Part shown: positions 50,646-59,291 of the stretch, one piece after another | How positions within the stretch are numbered: position 1 is the first letter of the stretch | Layout of the letters: each line of letters begins with the position of its first letter | Assembly: GCF_000819725.1 (NCBI RefSeq) | Contig: NZ_CDDH01000057.1 | Span: forward strand, 1-64,000 | Length of the DNA: 64,000 bases | Direction: 5' to 3' | DNA from: Aeromonas australiensis | GTDB lineage: Bacteria > Pseudomonadota > Gammaproteobacteria > Enterobacterales > Aeromonadaceae | Program-made: the position numbers and the translations under genes | The notes under the pieces: generated by a model | What the model was told of the DNA's origin: nothing | The model's database searches: none | The model's input: the letters and a program-made list of their open reading frames with translations, nothing else

Positions 50646-51694
50646 TGAAAGTCACATTCAATCCCCCCAAGAAGCAGGATGCCACGTCGGATGAAGGGAT
50701 CCGGGTATTGTATGCCCCCGCCAAGCGTGTCGCCTTCAAGGCTCGCTGGTATCTCATCCTGTTACTGGCATTCAGTCCCGTTATTATTCTTCTGTGGTAT
50801 CTGGGGCGCGAGTGGTGGCTGACCCAGGCGCCTGCCATCATTACCACCGAGCCGCAACTGGTTGTTGCCAATGGTGATGGCTTTATTCGCAACATCTATA
50901 TGTCTCCCGGTCAAGCCGTCTCGCAAGGAGATGCCCTGATGCGATTCGAGTCGCCGACGCTCCAAGCAAATATCGTGGAGCGCAAGGCGCGTCTGAAAGC
51001 GATCGAACTGGATAAGAACGCTGCCGAGCAGGCGATATTGAGCAATCTGGATGAGCAGATTCGTATCGCAGAGCGGGGGACAAATGAGCAAGAGGGGATC
51101 TATCAGGAGTACGCGGGGTATAGGAAGGAGAAACTGGTTTCCAGCGCCGAGTATGCCAGTGCCCTGTTGAGCTGGACCCAGTCTCGAATCGATTTGCAGA
51201 AGGCCTGGTCTGAAAAAATGCAGCAAGAGTTGCAGATCAAAGAAGATCAGCTGACGGGGCCACTTGCTAGTGCGCGTTACCAGCTGGAGCAGGAGCTAAC
51301 CGAGATGCAAGCTATCACTAGGCAGCAGCAGCCCCTTTCCCCAGTTACTGGCAAGGTCTCCGATGTGTTGGTGCAGGAGGGGGACTGGGTCTTCTCGGGA
51401 GCCCCCCTCGCGTTGATCGCTAAGCGGGAAGACCCGTTGGTCATTGCCTACGTATTGCCAAAATACCTCTCCTCGATGGAGCCGGGTCATAAGGCTATCG
51501 TCAAGTTGCCCAGTGGTGAGCGTTTGGCTGCTAGGGTCGCCAGACCTGTGGAGCTTGCAGACAAGCTGCCAGCCCAGCTTGCAGCACCGTTTGAAGGTCA
51601 AAAAGCAACCCTCAAGGTTGCACTCTCGCTGGATGAAAAATTACCCCCTAACCTGCAGGTGGAGGGGTTGCCGGTGACCGTGCTGTTTGACTGA
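50645..51694 (+). CDS. HlyD-family membrane-fusion protein (polysaccharide-export partner)
   Basis: A 349-aa protein with one transmembrane helix (about 37-55) and a periplasmic part. A first lipoyl half-motif is ANGDGFIRNIYMSPGQAVSQG (about 74-94), then a long coiled coil (about 108-225), a second lipoyl half SPVTGKVSDVLVQEGDWVF (about 234-252) and a beta-barrel domain. This is the layout of HlyD/EmrA adaptors and of the periplasmic part of alginate Alg44, but no PilZ domain is present in the N-terminal 36 residues. Its ATG overlaps the synthase stop by 1 bp (TGATG). It probably guides the polymer across the periplasm. Confidence 0.88.
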   Translation: MKVTFNPPKKQDATSDEGIRVLYAPAKRVAFKARWYLILLLAFSPVIILLWYLGREWWLTQAPAIITTEPQLVVANGDGFIRNIYMSPGQAVSQGDALMRFESPTLQANIVERKARLKAIELDKNAAEQAILSNLDEQIRIAERGTNEQEGIYQEYAGYRKEKLVSSAEYASALLSWTQSRIDLQKAWSEKMQQELQIKEDQLTGPLASARYQLEQELTEMQAITRQQQPLSPVTGKVSDVLVQEGDWVFSGAPLALIAKREDPLVIAYVLPKYLSSMEPGHKAIVKLPSGERLAARVARPVELADKLPAQLAAPFEGQKATLKVALSLDEKLPPNLQVEGLPVTVLFD

Positions 51695-51700
51695 ATTAAT

Positions 51701-51735
51701 GGCGTTGTAATCATGAATTGCAACGCCTTGTTTTT
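51701..51735 (+). terminator. Terminator of the polysaccharide operon
   Basis: 7-bp stem GGCGTTG/CAACGCC with a 13-nt loop, followed by TTGTTTTT, 6 nt after the HlyD-family gene stop. Confidence 0.85.
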
Positions 51736-51794
51736 GGTTTTGGCCATAGCGGCGACAGGTGTACTGAAACCCACAATGGCCACCCTCCCTTTCT

Positions 51795-52028
51795 TCATTC
51801 ATCAATGACTTTATTTCCGCAATTTTCACAGATGGTGTGGCGTTCAAAGCGATCCATGTTTGCCAGAAAGGGGCCGGCGGCCCAGCCGGTAATGAAGTCT
51901 TTGATAAATGCTGTGCGTTTTTGCTCTGGCTTCAGCTCTTTTCCATAGGATTTGTCGACCAGCACCACGACATGGTTGGTTTCGAGTTGGCAGTTGGGGC
52001 AGACGCGTTGTTCGGTGGATGAAAGCAA
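51795..52028 (-). CDS. Small zinc-ribbon protein, unknown function
   Basis: A 77-aa protein using TTG 52028, which follows AAGGAG at 5 nt. The frame is open to an ATG at 52091 with AAGGGA, so a 98-aa version is possible. Two CxxC pairs, CPNC (about 10-13) and CENC near the C-terminus (about 69-72), bracket a helix-forming basic/acidic segment (KELKPEQKRTAFIKDFITGW), which suggests a split zinc ribbon. I do not recognise the family. It is convergent with the polysaccharide operon and divergent from the broken reductase. Confidence 0.65.
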   Translation of the reverse strand: MLSSTEQRVCPNCQLETNHVVVLVDKSYGKELKPEQKRTAFIKDFITGWAAGPFLANMDRFERHTICENCGNKVIDE

Positions 52029-52333
52029 GGGAGCTCCTTGTCTGTAAGTGTGAGCAGCAGGTTTTCCGCTGCAGATATGCAATATCCCCATTTGATTCCC
52101 TTTGCTGGCCGGCCGTCAATCACAGCAGAGAGGATTTTGCGTTATCTCCCATGAAGAGAGGGACTGTCAGCAAGGGTGACCAGTGGGGCCTGCGGGCCCC
52201 TCTGTTGTTTCCGTTTGTCACACATTGCCACACAAGCTTCCCCCTCTGGCAAAGTCTTGTGACCGGACGGGGATGTAATGACGTCATGAGCAGGGAGATG
52301 AGGTCCTGCCGCGATGGAACCTGGGGGTATGTT
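52029..52333. other. Intergenic region, no gene seen
   Basis: About 305 bp between divergent genes. It holds a short GGGGCC/GGCCCC hairpin near 52185-52200 without a T-run, and GC content similar to the flanks. No promoter or operator could be assigned with confidence. Confidence 0.35.
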
Positions 52334-53638
52334 ATGACGGGCAAACGGATGTGGTGGCTGTTGCCGCTGCTGGCAGTCGGAGTCTGGTGGCTCGGTTATG
52401 CCGGGGATGCCAACGGTCTGTGGCCCTGGCGCCATGAGATGTTGCTGCTGACGGGCCTGCTGGGGATGACCTATATGGCCATTTCGCTGTTGCTGGCGTT
52501 ACGCCTGCCGCAGCTGGAGGTGTGGTGTGGCGGTCTGGATCGGATGTTGCGATTGCACCGCCAGACGGCCATCGGGGGCGCATTGGCTCTGACCGCTCAC
52601 TGGCTGCTGGTGGAGGCCCCCAAGTGGGCGGTCTCGGCGGGTTGGCTGAGTCGTCCTGCGCGGCGTGGAGCCAGCGGTGTCGATGTTGGGGCGGGAGCTG
52701 GTGCAGGTAATGGCATCTCGCTCCATGCCCTTGGCAATACCCTGGGTGAGTGGAGTTTCTATCTGCTGATTGCGCTGGTGGTGGTGAGCTTGCTGGCGCT
52801 GGTGAGTTATGGCCGTTTTCGGCTGATCCACCGGCTGGCGCCGATCATCTATCTGGCGGGGTGGGGACACGGGCTCTGCCTGCTGCCTCAGGTAGGGGTC
52901 ATGACCCCTGTTGGGGTATCGATCTGGTTGATCGGTGGGCTGGGGGGGCTCGGGGCCCTCTACTCCCTGCTGGGACGAGTGGGGGCGCGGGATCGCCATC
53001 CGGGCCGGGTCATTGCGGTGCGGGCGCTGGCGGATCACACCTGCGAGCTGACCATGCAACTGGAGCAGCCGCTCGCCCATTACTGCCCGGGTCAGTTTGC
53101 CTTTTTCGAATTTGACGCCAAGGAGGGGCCACACCCCTTTACCCTGGTACGGGTGTCAGCGGATCGGCGCCAGCTGGTGATCGCGGTACGGGCGCTCGGG
53201 GATCATACCCGTCAGCTGGTGGCAGAGGCGCGCGTCGGGGATGAGGTGGTGGTGACCGGCCCCTATGGCGCCTTTGTTGCCCCGCAAGGGGGAGGTAGAG
53301 CCCTCTGACTGGGGGCCGGGATAGGTATCACGCCGTTCGTTGCCTGGCTGGAGGGATTGGCTGCCCGTGGGGGGCGGGTCGAGGGGATCACCCTGATCCA
53401 GTGCGCGCCGGATCTGGCGGGCGCCGTTTACCACCAGCGGTTGGCCGAGCTCTGTCATCGCACCGGCGTGCGCTACCAGCTGCATCTGGACAAGGAGGCC
53501 GGGAGGCTGGATCTGGCCCGCATCGCGCAGGATGCGCCCGCGCAGGTGTGGTTTTGCGGGCCGGAGGGGATGGCAGATGCCCTGACCCGGCGGTTGCCGG
53601 ACGGGCATCTGCATCGCGAGCTGTTTCGCTTTCGTTGA
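52334..53638 (+). pseudogene. Ferric-reductase-like flavoprotein gene interrupted by an in-frame TGA
   Basis: The frame starts at ATG 52334 and codes for a heme-binding membrane domain (about six helices; His in RLHRQTAIGG, LTAHWLLVEA, IHRLAPIIYL, GWGHGLCLL) and an FAD domain (CPGQFAFFEF, GPHPFTLVRV). TGA at 53306-53308 then stops it at 324 aa, just before the NAD site. The same frame continues LGAGIGITPFVAWLEG to a second stop at 53638 with CGPEGM. Relatives normally have Trp before GAGIGITPF, so the lesion is probably TGG to TGA. The truncated product would lack the NAD(P)H domain. The family transfers electrons from NAD(P)H via FAD and heme to Fe(III) or other acceptors. Confidence 0.88.
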
Positions 53639-53653
53639 GCTCGATGGGCGCCG

Positions 53654-56600
53654 TTATTTGGCGCTGGCTGGCAACTGCTTGAGGGCAGCTTGTACCGCTG
53701 CTTCCAGTTGCGGGTCGCGTCCGGCCACCATGTCGGCGGGGGTGAGCGGCACCAGCAGGTCCGGGATTAACTCGCGGTTTTCGTAGAAGCTGCCGTCCGG
53801 GTTGCGTAACCCCAGGGTCGGTATGCCGTAAGCAAGGCCAGGTATCAGACGTGACTCATGGGCATAGACCATGGTGCCGGTGCCAGGCACCGGATCGCCG
53901 ACGATGGGGCCGACCTTGAGGGCGCGGTAGTACTCGGGGAAGGCGGAGCCCTCCGAGTAGCTGGCGGCGTTCACCAGCACCACCGAGGGCTTGGTCCACT
54001 GGCGCGTGGCGGCATCGGTTTCACCCTTGCCCTGACGGGGCCAGCTGCTGGCCATCCCCTTGGTGCTGCCGCTGCCGGTCAGAAACCCCACCAGGGTGTT
54101 GGCCAGATAGCCCCCTTTGTTGAAGCGTACATCGACGATCAGCGCTTCGCAGTCGCGCAGCCGGCCAAGTGCCTGCGCGACCAGATCCTCATAGGCTGCA
54201 CTGCTCATCTCTGGCAGGTATACGTAGCCAACCCGGCCCTGGCTCAGGGTTGCTACCTGCTCCCGGCGCTTGCTGACCCAGCTGTCGAGTAGCAACCGGT
54301 ACTCCTGTTGCAGGTCGATAGCGGTCACTTCCAGCTCGCTCGGGGTGTCACTGTGTAGTGGCAACATGGTGAGCGCCAGTCGGTTGCCGGCTTGTCGATT
54401 GAGGGCTTGATCCAACTCGGCCAGAGTGGTGATTGCCTGTCCGTTGATGGCAAGCAGGCGGGCGCCCGGGGCGATATCGCTCTCCTGATCCAGCGGCCCG
54501 CCAGAGAGCAGGGCGGTGAGCATTACCCCCTGCTCGCCATCCTGCCAGTAGCCGCCCAGGCTGGCGCTCTGGTCCGCCATGCGCGGGAAGGGGGCGGGGC
54601 CGCTACCCCAGGTGTGGGAGACATTGAGCTCGCCTGCCAGCTCTGCCAGCAGGTTGCCAAGGTCCCGCGGGTTGCCGATGCCCGGCAACTGGCGGCGGTA
54701 AGCAGTGACATAACTGTCCCAGTCCACCCCGTTCATATCATCCAGATAGAACTCATCCCGGGTTAGCCGGGCGATCTGATCGAAGGCGGCGGTCATGCGT
54801 TCCTGCCAGCGTATCTGGCTCTGCAGGGCAAAGGGGGCGTGGTGGCTTTCGCCAGAGTCGAGAGCAATGCGGGTGATCTCCCCCTCCCGTACCAGTGTGG
54901 CCAGGGTGCCCTGCTGGTTGAGGCTTGCCAGTGCCGGACCTGGCTGTCCGGCAAACAGCATCCGGGTGTCCCCCTTGCGCAGGTCGCGGGCATAGCCCTT
55001 GATCTCGCTTTGATCGCTATCACCAGCCTCTTCGACCAGATAGAAGAGCTGGCCGTTAACGAGACGACTGGTCAGTAGGGTGCCTGCGGGTAGTAGTTGC
55101 AGCGCCTCGCGATGGGCCAGCCGTTCGCTCTCGAAGCTATAACCGGCTTTTGGCGCCTGCCGCTCTGCCAGAAAGTCAGCCTTGGCGGCGCGGCTGCTGT
55201 AAAGGCCGAGCAGGTTGTTGCCAAGCGGCTCGCCATCGGCCCCGAGCACGCCATATCGGGTCGATTGCCAATAGAGGATGGCACCATCATGACTCCAGTT
55301 GGGGGCACTATCCTGATAGCCGTTGAGGCTGACATTGACTGGTTGCGCGCCCGGGGTGGCGGTATCGATGACGGCGATCTCCTGCTGGGCCGAGTCGGGA
55401 CGGAAGGTGAGCGCCAGATGGCGGGAGTCGGGGGCAAAGGCGAGATGCACCTCGTGGCGGGAGGGGTTGAAGCTGGCAGGTACCAGCTCGCGCTGCTGGT
55501 TGCTGGTCAGATCCAGCAGCTGGATGGCCTGGCCATCTACCACGAAGGCGAGCTGCTTGCCGTCGGGGGAGAGTTGCGGACGGCTGATCCCCTTGCCGGG
55601 CAGGGCCAGCAGCAAGCTTTCGATCAGGGGACCTGGCGCGCTGAATAGCCGAGCGGGATCCTGTTTGCGCAGTTGATAGAGCGCGGCGTGCCCCTGCTGC
55701 TCCGAGAGATAAATCAGCGAGTCCTCCCGCTCTGCGTAGAGCGGACTCGACTGTTCGCTTGGCGAGTGGGTGAGCTGGCGTACCCGCTCTCGCTCGGGGT
55801 CGACGGCAAACAGGTTGCCCTCGCTCACCAGGATCAGCTCATCCGCCTCCTCGCTGACCAGCGCTTCGTCCACCAGGGTCAAAGTCTCGCTCGTCTCATC
55901 CGGCGCGCTCGCCACCTGTGGGGTGAAGGTCAGCTTGCGTGGCGTGTGACTGCCGGCATCGAGGCGATAGAGTTCACCCAGCCATGACCAGCTCAGGTCT
56001 CCGGCTCGGGAGGCGCTGAGCCCCCGTACCGGATGGCCCTGATAGTGGGTCAGCTGTTGCTCCTTGCCGCTGGCAAGATCCCGGCGCCAGACGTTGAAAT
56101 CACCGCTGCGCTCGCTCAGGTAAAAGAGGGTATCCCCCTTATCGCTCCAGACCGGATCGGTGGCCGCCACCCGATCTTCGGTCAGCTGCTGGTGCTGCTT
56201 GCCATCAAACAACCAGAGGCGGGGTACCGCGAAGGAGCTCTGATGCTTGCGAAAGGGCTGATCCGCCGCAGGCATCTGATAGACCAGTCGCTCCCCGTGG
56301 GGACGGGCGAGGGTTGCTGGCAGCGGCAGAGCGGCCTGCAAGGTGCCGCCGGTGACCGGGGCCCAGTAGAGCTCACTCCATTGGTAACCTTCTGCAATAA
56401 AATGGTCGGCATTTGGGTTGCTCGGGCGCTGGCTGCTCAGCAGCAGTTGTTTGCCGTCAGCGCTGAAGGCTTGCGGCAGATCGGTGCGCGAATCGCGGGT
56501 GAGGCGCACCATCTCGCCGCCGCTGGCGGGTACCACGAACACATCCTCGTTGCCGTAGAGATTGGCGGCAAAGGCGAGCTGTTTGCCATCCGGCGACCAT

Positions 56601-56833
56601 ATTGGCCGCTGGCTCAGGTAGTCGCTGCCAGTGAGTGCCGTAGCTGGGCCGCCCTCGGCACTGGCCACAAAGATGCGTCCCTGCCAGGTGAAGGCAAGCT
56701 GTTTGCCATCAGGGGAGAGGGCGGGCTCGCGTAGCCAGCGTGCATCGGCAGCGACGCTGGTGGGCAGCCAGAGCAGTGAGCTGGCCAGCAGCAGGCTGGC
56801 CAATGGTGAATTAGGCATAGGGGGCAGGGGCAT
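53654..56833 (-). CDS. Tricorn-like S41 serine protease
   Basis: A 1059-aa secreted protease with signal peptide (about 1-29, cut near SVAADA). It has an N-terminal beta-propeller of SPDGKQLAF-type blades (about 30-290), a second propeller (about 330-640), a helical domain, and a PDZ-like domain (about 765-850, GARLLAINGQAI). The C-terminal S41 catalytic domain has LNVSHTWG (catalytic His and neighbouring Ser), VNAASYSEGSAFPEYY (nucleophile Ser) and a terminal Glu in ENRELIPD. This is the tricorn/TRI layout, here exported rather than cytosolic. MPNSP at 56818 is an alternative start. Monocistronic. Confidence 0.9.
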   Translation of the reverse strand: MPLPPMPNSPLASLLLASSLLWLPTSVAADARWLREPALSPDGKQLAFTWQGRIFVASAEGGPATALTGSDYLSQRPIWSPDGKQLAFAANLYGNEDVFVVPASGGEMVRLTRDSRTDLPQAFSADGKQLLLSSQRPSNPNADHFIAEGYQWSELYWAPVTGGTLQAALPLPATLARPHGERLVYQMPAADQPFRKHQSSFAVPRLWLFDGKQHQQLTEDRVAATDPVWSDKGDTLFYLSERSGDFNVWRRDLASGKEQQLTHYQGHPVRGLSASRAGDLSWSWLGELYRLDAGSHTPRKLTFTPQVASAPDETSETLTLVDEALVSEEADELILVSEGNLFAVDPERERVRQLTHSPSEQSSPLYAEREDSLIYLSEQQGHAALYQLRKQDPARLFSAPGPLIESLLLALPGKGISRPQLSPDGKQLAFVVDGQAIQLLDLTSNQQRELVPASFNPSRHEVHLAFAPDSRHLALTFRPDSAQQEIAVIDTATPGAQPVNVSLNGYQDSAPNWSHDGAILYWQSTRYGVLGADGEPLGNNLLGLYSSRAAKADFLAERQAPKAGYSFESERLAHREALQLLPAGTLLTSRLVNGQLFYLVEEAGDSDQSEIKGYARDLRKGDTRMLFAGQPGPALASLNQQGTLATLVREGEITRIALDSGESHHAPFALQSQIRWQERMTAAFDQIARLTRDEFYLDDMNGVDWDSYVTAYRRQLPGIGNPRDLGNLLAELAGELNVSHTWGSGPAPFPRMADQSASLGGYWQDGEQGVMLTALLSGGPLDQESDIAPGARLLAINGQAITTLAELDQALNRQAGNRLALTMLPLHSDTPSELEVTAIDLQQEYRLLLDSWVSKRREQVATLSQGRVGYVYLPEMSSAAYEDLVAQALGRLRDCEALIVDVRFNKGGYLANTLVGFLTGSGSTKGMASSWPRQGKGETDAATRQWTKPSVVLVNAASYSEGSAFPEYYRALKVGPIVGDPVPGTGTMVYAHESRLIPGLAYGIPTLGLRNPDGSFYENRELIPDLLVPLTPADMVAGRDPQLEAAVQAALKQLPASAK

Positions 56834-57114
56834 GATCGCATCCAGATTCGGGGTTAATGGCTCAATCTTTACCGATCCGCAACGTGATGGCCAGTAACAA
56901 AGATAAAGCTATGATTCTGTTTTTATTATCAATTAACTGACAGGTAGGAACTTGTTCATGGGCCATTCACCGCGCACGATCAAGATATGTTTCAGCGGGT
57001 CTATTGAGTATTGGTAGCGATCCAATATGATGACGCGCGCTCACCAACGGGCGAGCCTATTCAGATGATGTGACAACCATAAAAAGCCCCACCAGAGGCT
57101 GAGCGAGGGATGGA

Positions 57115-57591
57115 ATGAGAGCCGTATTGCTGTGTTTGTTGGGGCTGTGGCCCGCGCTGAGCTTTGCTACCGAAAAGGCCGATTTGGTGGTAGTCAAGAA
57201 GTCGAGCTATAGCCTGACCCTGATGAAGGATGGCAAGGAGTTGAAGCGCTACTGGGTGGCGTTGGGTCCGGCGCCCAAAGGACACAAGCAGCGGGAGGGG
57301 GATCAGCGTACCCCGGAGGGGCGCTACACCCTGGACTACAAGAAGAGCAACTCCGGCTTCTATAAGGCTATCCATATCAACTACCCCAACCTGGATGACA
57401 TCAAGCGAGCCAACGAGCTGGGGGTTAGCCCGGGTGGCATGATCATGATCCATGGCCAGCGTAATGACATGGGCAATCGCAGGGTGCAGCCCTCCAACTG
57501 GACCAATGGCTGCATCGCGGTGCTCAACCACGAGATGGACGAGATCTGGAATGCCATCGATCCGGGCACCCCGATCGTGATCGAACCCTGA
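57115..57591 (+). CDS. L,D-transpeptidase (YkuD domain, YafK-like)
   Basis: A 158-aa periplasmic protein with a signal peptide (MRAVLLCLLGLWPALSFA, cut about 18/19). The YkuD catalytic signature is MIMIHGQRND (His about 112) followed by NWTNGCIAVLNHEMDEIW (nucleophile Cys about 132). GDQRTPEGRYTL is the usual substrate-loop motif. The small single-domain form resembles YafK/DpaA-type enzymes, which form or cleave links between peptidoglycan and lipoproteins. GAGGGATGGA precedes the ATG. Confidence 0.92.
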   Translation: MRAVLLCLLGLWPALSFATEKADLVVVKKSSYSLTLMKDGKELKRYWVALGPAPKGHKQREGDQRTPEGRYTLDYKKSNSGFYKAIHINYPNLDDIKRANELGVSPGGMIMIHGQRNDMGNRRVQPSNWTNGCIAVLNHEMDEIWNAIDPGTPIVIEP

Positions 57592-57663
57592 TCCTGGCAG
57601 CGGGGAGCTTGTCGGCAGACAGGCCCCCGTTCTGTTTGGGATGTGATCCTCTTGCACGGATAT

Positions 57664-57707
57664 CTTTTTTAGACATTCGCATTGTTGTGAATGTCACTTC
57701 AAAAAAG
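57664..57707. promoter_or_regulatory. Extended inverted repeat in the yjjI leader
   Basis: GACATTC (57672-57678) and GAATGTC (57689-57695) form a perfect 7-bp dyad around a 10-nt centre. It is flanked by CTTTTTT on the left and AAAAAAG on the right, which extend the symmetry. It lies 59-83 nt before the yjjI ATG. The spacing suits an operator; it is not an FNR or CRP consensus. The binding factor is unknown. Confidence 0.5.
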
Positions 57708-57754
57708 ACCTGCAAACGATAAGGATATGGGCTCTGTCCGTGAAGGAGTCTCCC

Positions 57755-59281
57755 ATGTCTTTGACTGAAACCTGCCAGCGCATCGTGCGCGATCCCCATC
57801 TATCTGCTGCTCAAAAGAGCCATGCGCTGGCGTTGGCCGCCGAGAATGCGTTGCCCTACCCCGAGCTGCCTGCGGCAGTGGCCGAGGCAATGGCACAGGG
57901 ATTTGTCTGCGACATGTTCGAAGGGCACGCCCCTTACAAGCCGCGTTATGTGCTGCCGGACTATGAAAAATTCCTGAGTCAGGGGTCTGCCTGGCTGGAG
58001 CTGGCACCACCACAGGATTTCGACGAGGCGCTCAATGCGCTGCGTATCCTCTATCACCATGTCCCCTCTGTCACTGGCATGCCGGTCTGGCTGGGTCGGC
58101 TCGACCATCTGCTGCTGCCTTTTGTCGGCGAACTGGATGACGAGACCCTCTATCGCAAGCTGAAGGGGTTCTGGGTCTATCTGGACAGGGTGCTGCCGGA
58201 TGCTTTCATGCACGTCAACATCGGGCCTGATGACAACCGTATCTGCCGCCTGATCCTGCGCATCGACAACGAGCTCAAGCAGGTGGCGCCGAACCTCACC
58301 TTCTTCCACGATCCGGAGCAGACCCCGGATGATCTGTTGCTGCTGGCAGTGAAGAATATCGCCGAGTGCAGCAAGCCGCACATCGCCAACTACCCGATCC
58401 ACCGCGACACCTTCGACCAGCGCGGCTTTGGCATCGTCAGCTGCTACAACGCCCTGCCACAGGCCGGTGGCGCCAATACCCTGGTGCGCCTCTCCCTCAA
58501 GCGGATCGCCAAGCAGGCACAAGGGATCGACGATTTCCTCGGCTGCCTGCTGCCCCATTACTGCCGTCTGGCCTCCCAGCTGATCGAAGCGCGGGCCGCT
58601 TTCTTGCATCAGGAGTCTGGCTTCTTCAACAGCTTCCTGGTGAAAGAGGGGCTGCTGGATGAGGATCGCTTCGTCCCCATGTTTGGCATCTACGGCATGG
58701 CGGAAGCGGTCAATATCCTGATGGATAAAGAGAATCTGCCGGGGCGCTACGGCCATGGCGAGGAGGCGAACCAGCTTGGCTATCGTATCTCGGCCCAACT
58801 CTCGGAATATGTCACCGCGACGCCGCAAACCCATGCCTGGGGTGGCCGCTCGCTGCTGCACTCACAGGGTGGATTGAGTGTCGATGTGGCGGTAACCCCG
58901 GGGGTGCGCATTCCCTACGGGCAGGAACCGGATCCGGCCAGCCATCTGCTGGCGCTGGCGCCGCACCACGGCTATTACCACTCGGGGATCAGCGAGATCC
59001 TGACCCTGGATCCCACCATCCGCCAGAACCCGCAGGCGCTGTTGCAGCTCTGCAAGGGGGCGCTCGCTATCGGTATGCGCGAGTTCACCGCCAACGTGGC
59101 CGACAGCGATCTGGTGCGGGTGACCGGCTACATGATCCGCAAGAGCGACGTGGCCCGCTTCGCAGAAGAAGGCTCGCGCTTGCAGACCACCTCTCTCGGG
59201 GCCGAGGCGAGTGAAGTGACCGCCATCCGTCAGCGGGCGCCACGGGTGGTCGCCCATGAAGCGACCATCGGCGCGTATTGA
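57755..59281 (+). CDS. yjjI: YjjI-family glycyl-radical enzyme
   Basis: A 508-aa glycyl-radical protein of unknown reaction, used under anaerobic conditions. It starts at ATG 57755, 5 nt after GAAGGAG. The thiyl cysteine is most likely in GFGIVSCYNALPQAGG (about 225-240). The radical glycine is in the C-terminal LVRVTGYMIRKSDV (about 450-463), the RVxGY box of the superfamily. It is encoded with its activating enzyme YjjW 10 nt downstream. E. coli has the same pair. Confidence 0.94.
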   Translation: MSLTETCQRIVRDPHLSAAQKSHALALAAENALPYPELPAAVAEAMAQGFVCDMFEGHAPYKPRYVLPDYEKFLSQGSAWLELAPPQDFDEALNALRILYHHVPSVTGMPVWLGRLDHLLLPFVGELDDETLYRKLKGFWVYLDRVLPDAFMHVNIGPDDNRICRLILRIDNELKQVAPNLTFFHDPEQTPDDLLLLAVKNIAECSKPHIANYPIHRDTFDQRGFGIVSCYNALPQAGGANTLVRLSLKRIAKQAQGIDDFLGCLLPHYCRLASQLIEARAAFLHQESGFFNSFLVKEGLLDEDRFVPMFGIYGMAEAVNILMDKENLPGRYGHGEEANQLGYRISAQLSEYVTATPQTHAWGGRSLLHSQGGLSVDVAVTPGVRIPYGQEPDPASHLLALAPHHGYYHSGISEILTLDPTIRQNPQALLQLCKGALAIGMREFTANVADSDLVRVTGYMIRKSDVARFAEEGSRLQTTSLGAEASEVTAIRQRAPRVVAHEATIGAY

Positions 59282-59291
59282 GTTCACCCTG

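Noticed and set aside
57061-57114. Hairpin AGCC/GGCT before the L,D-transpeptidase gene
   Set aside because: Stem too short and no T-run. Not credible as terminator or riboswitch.
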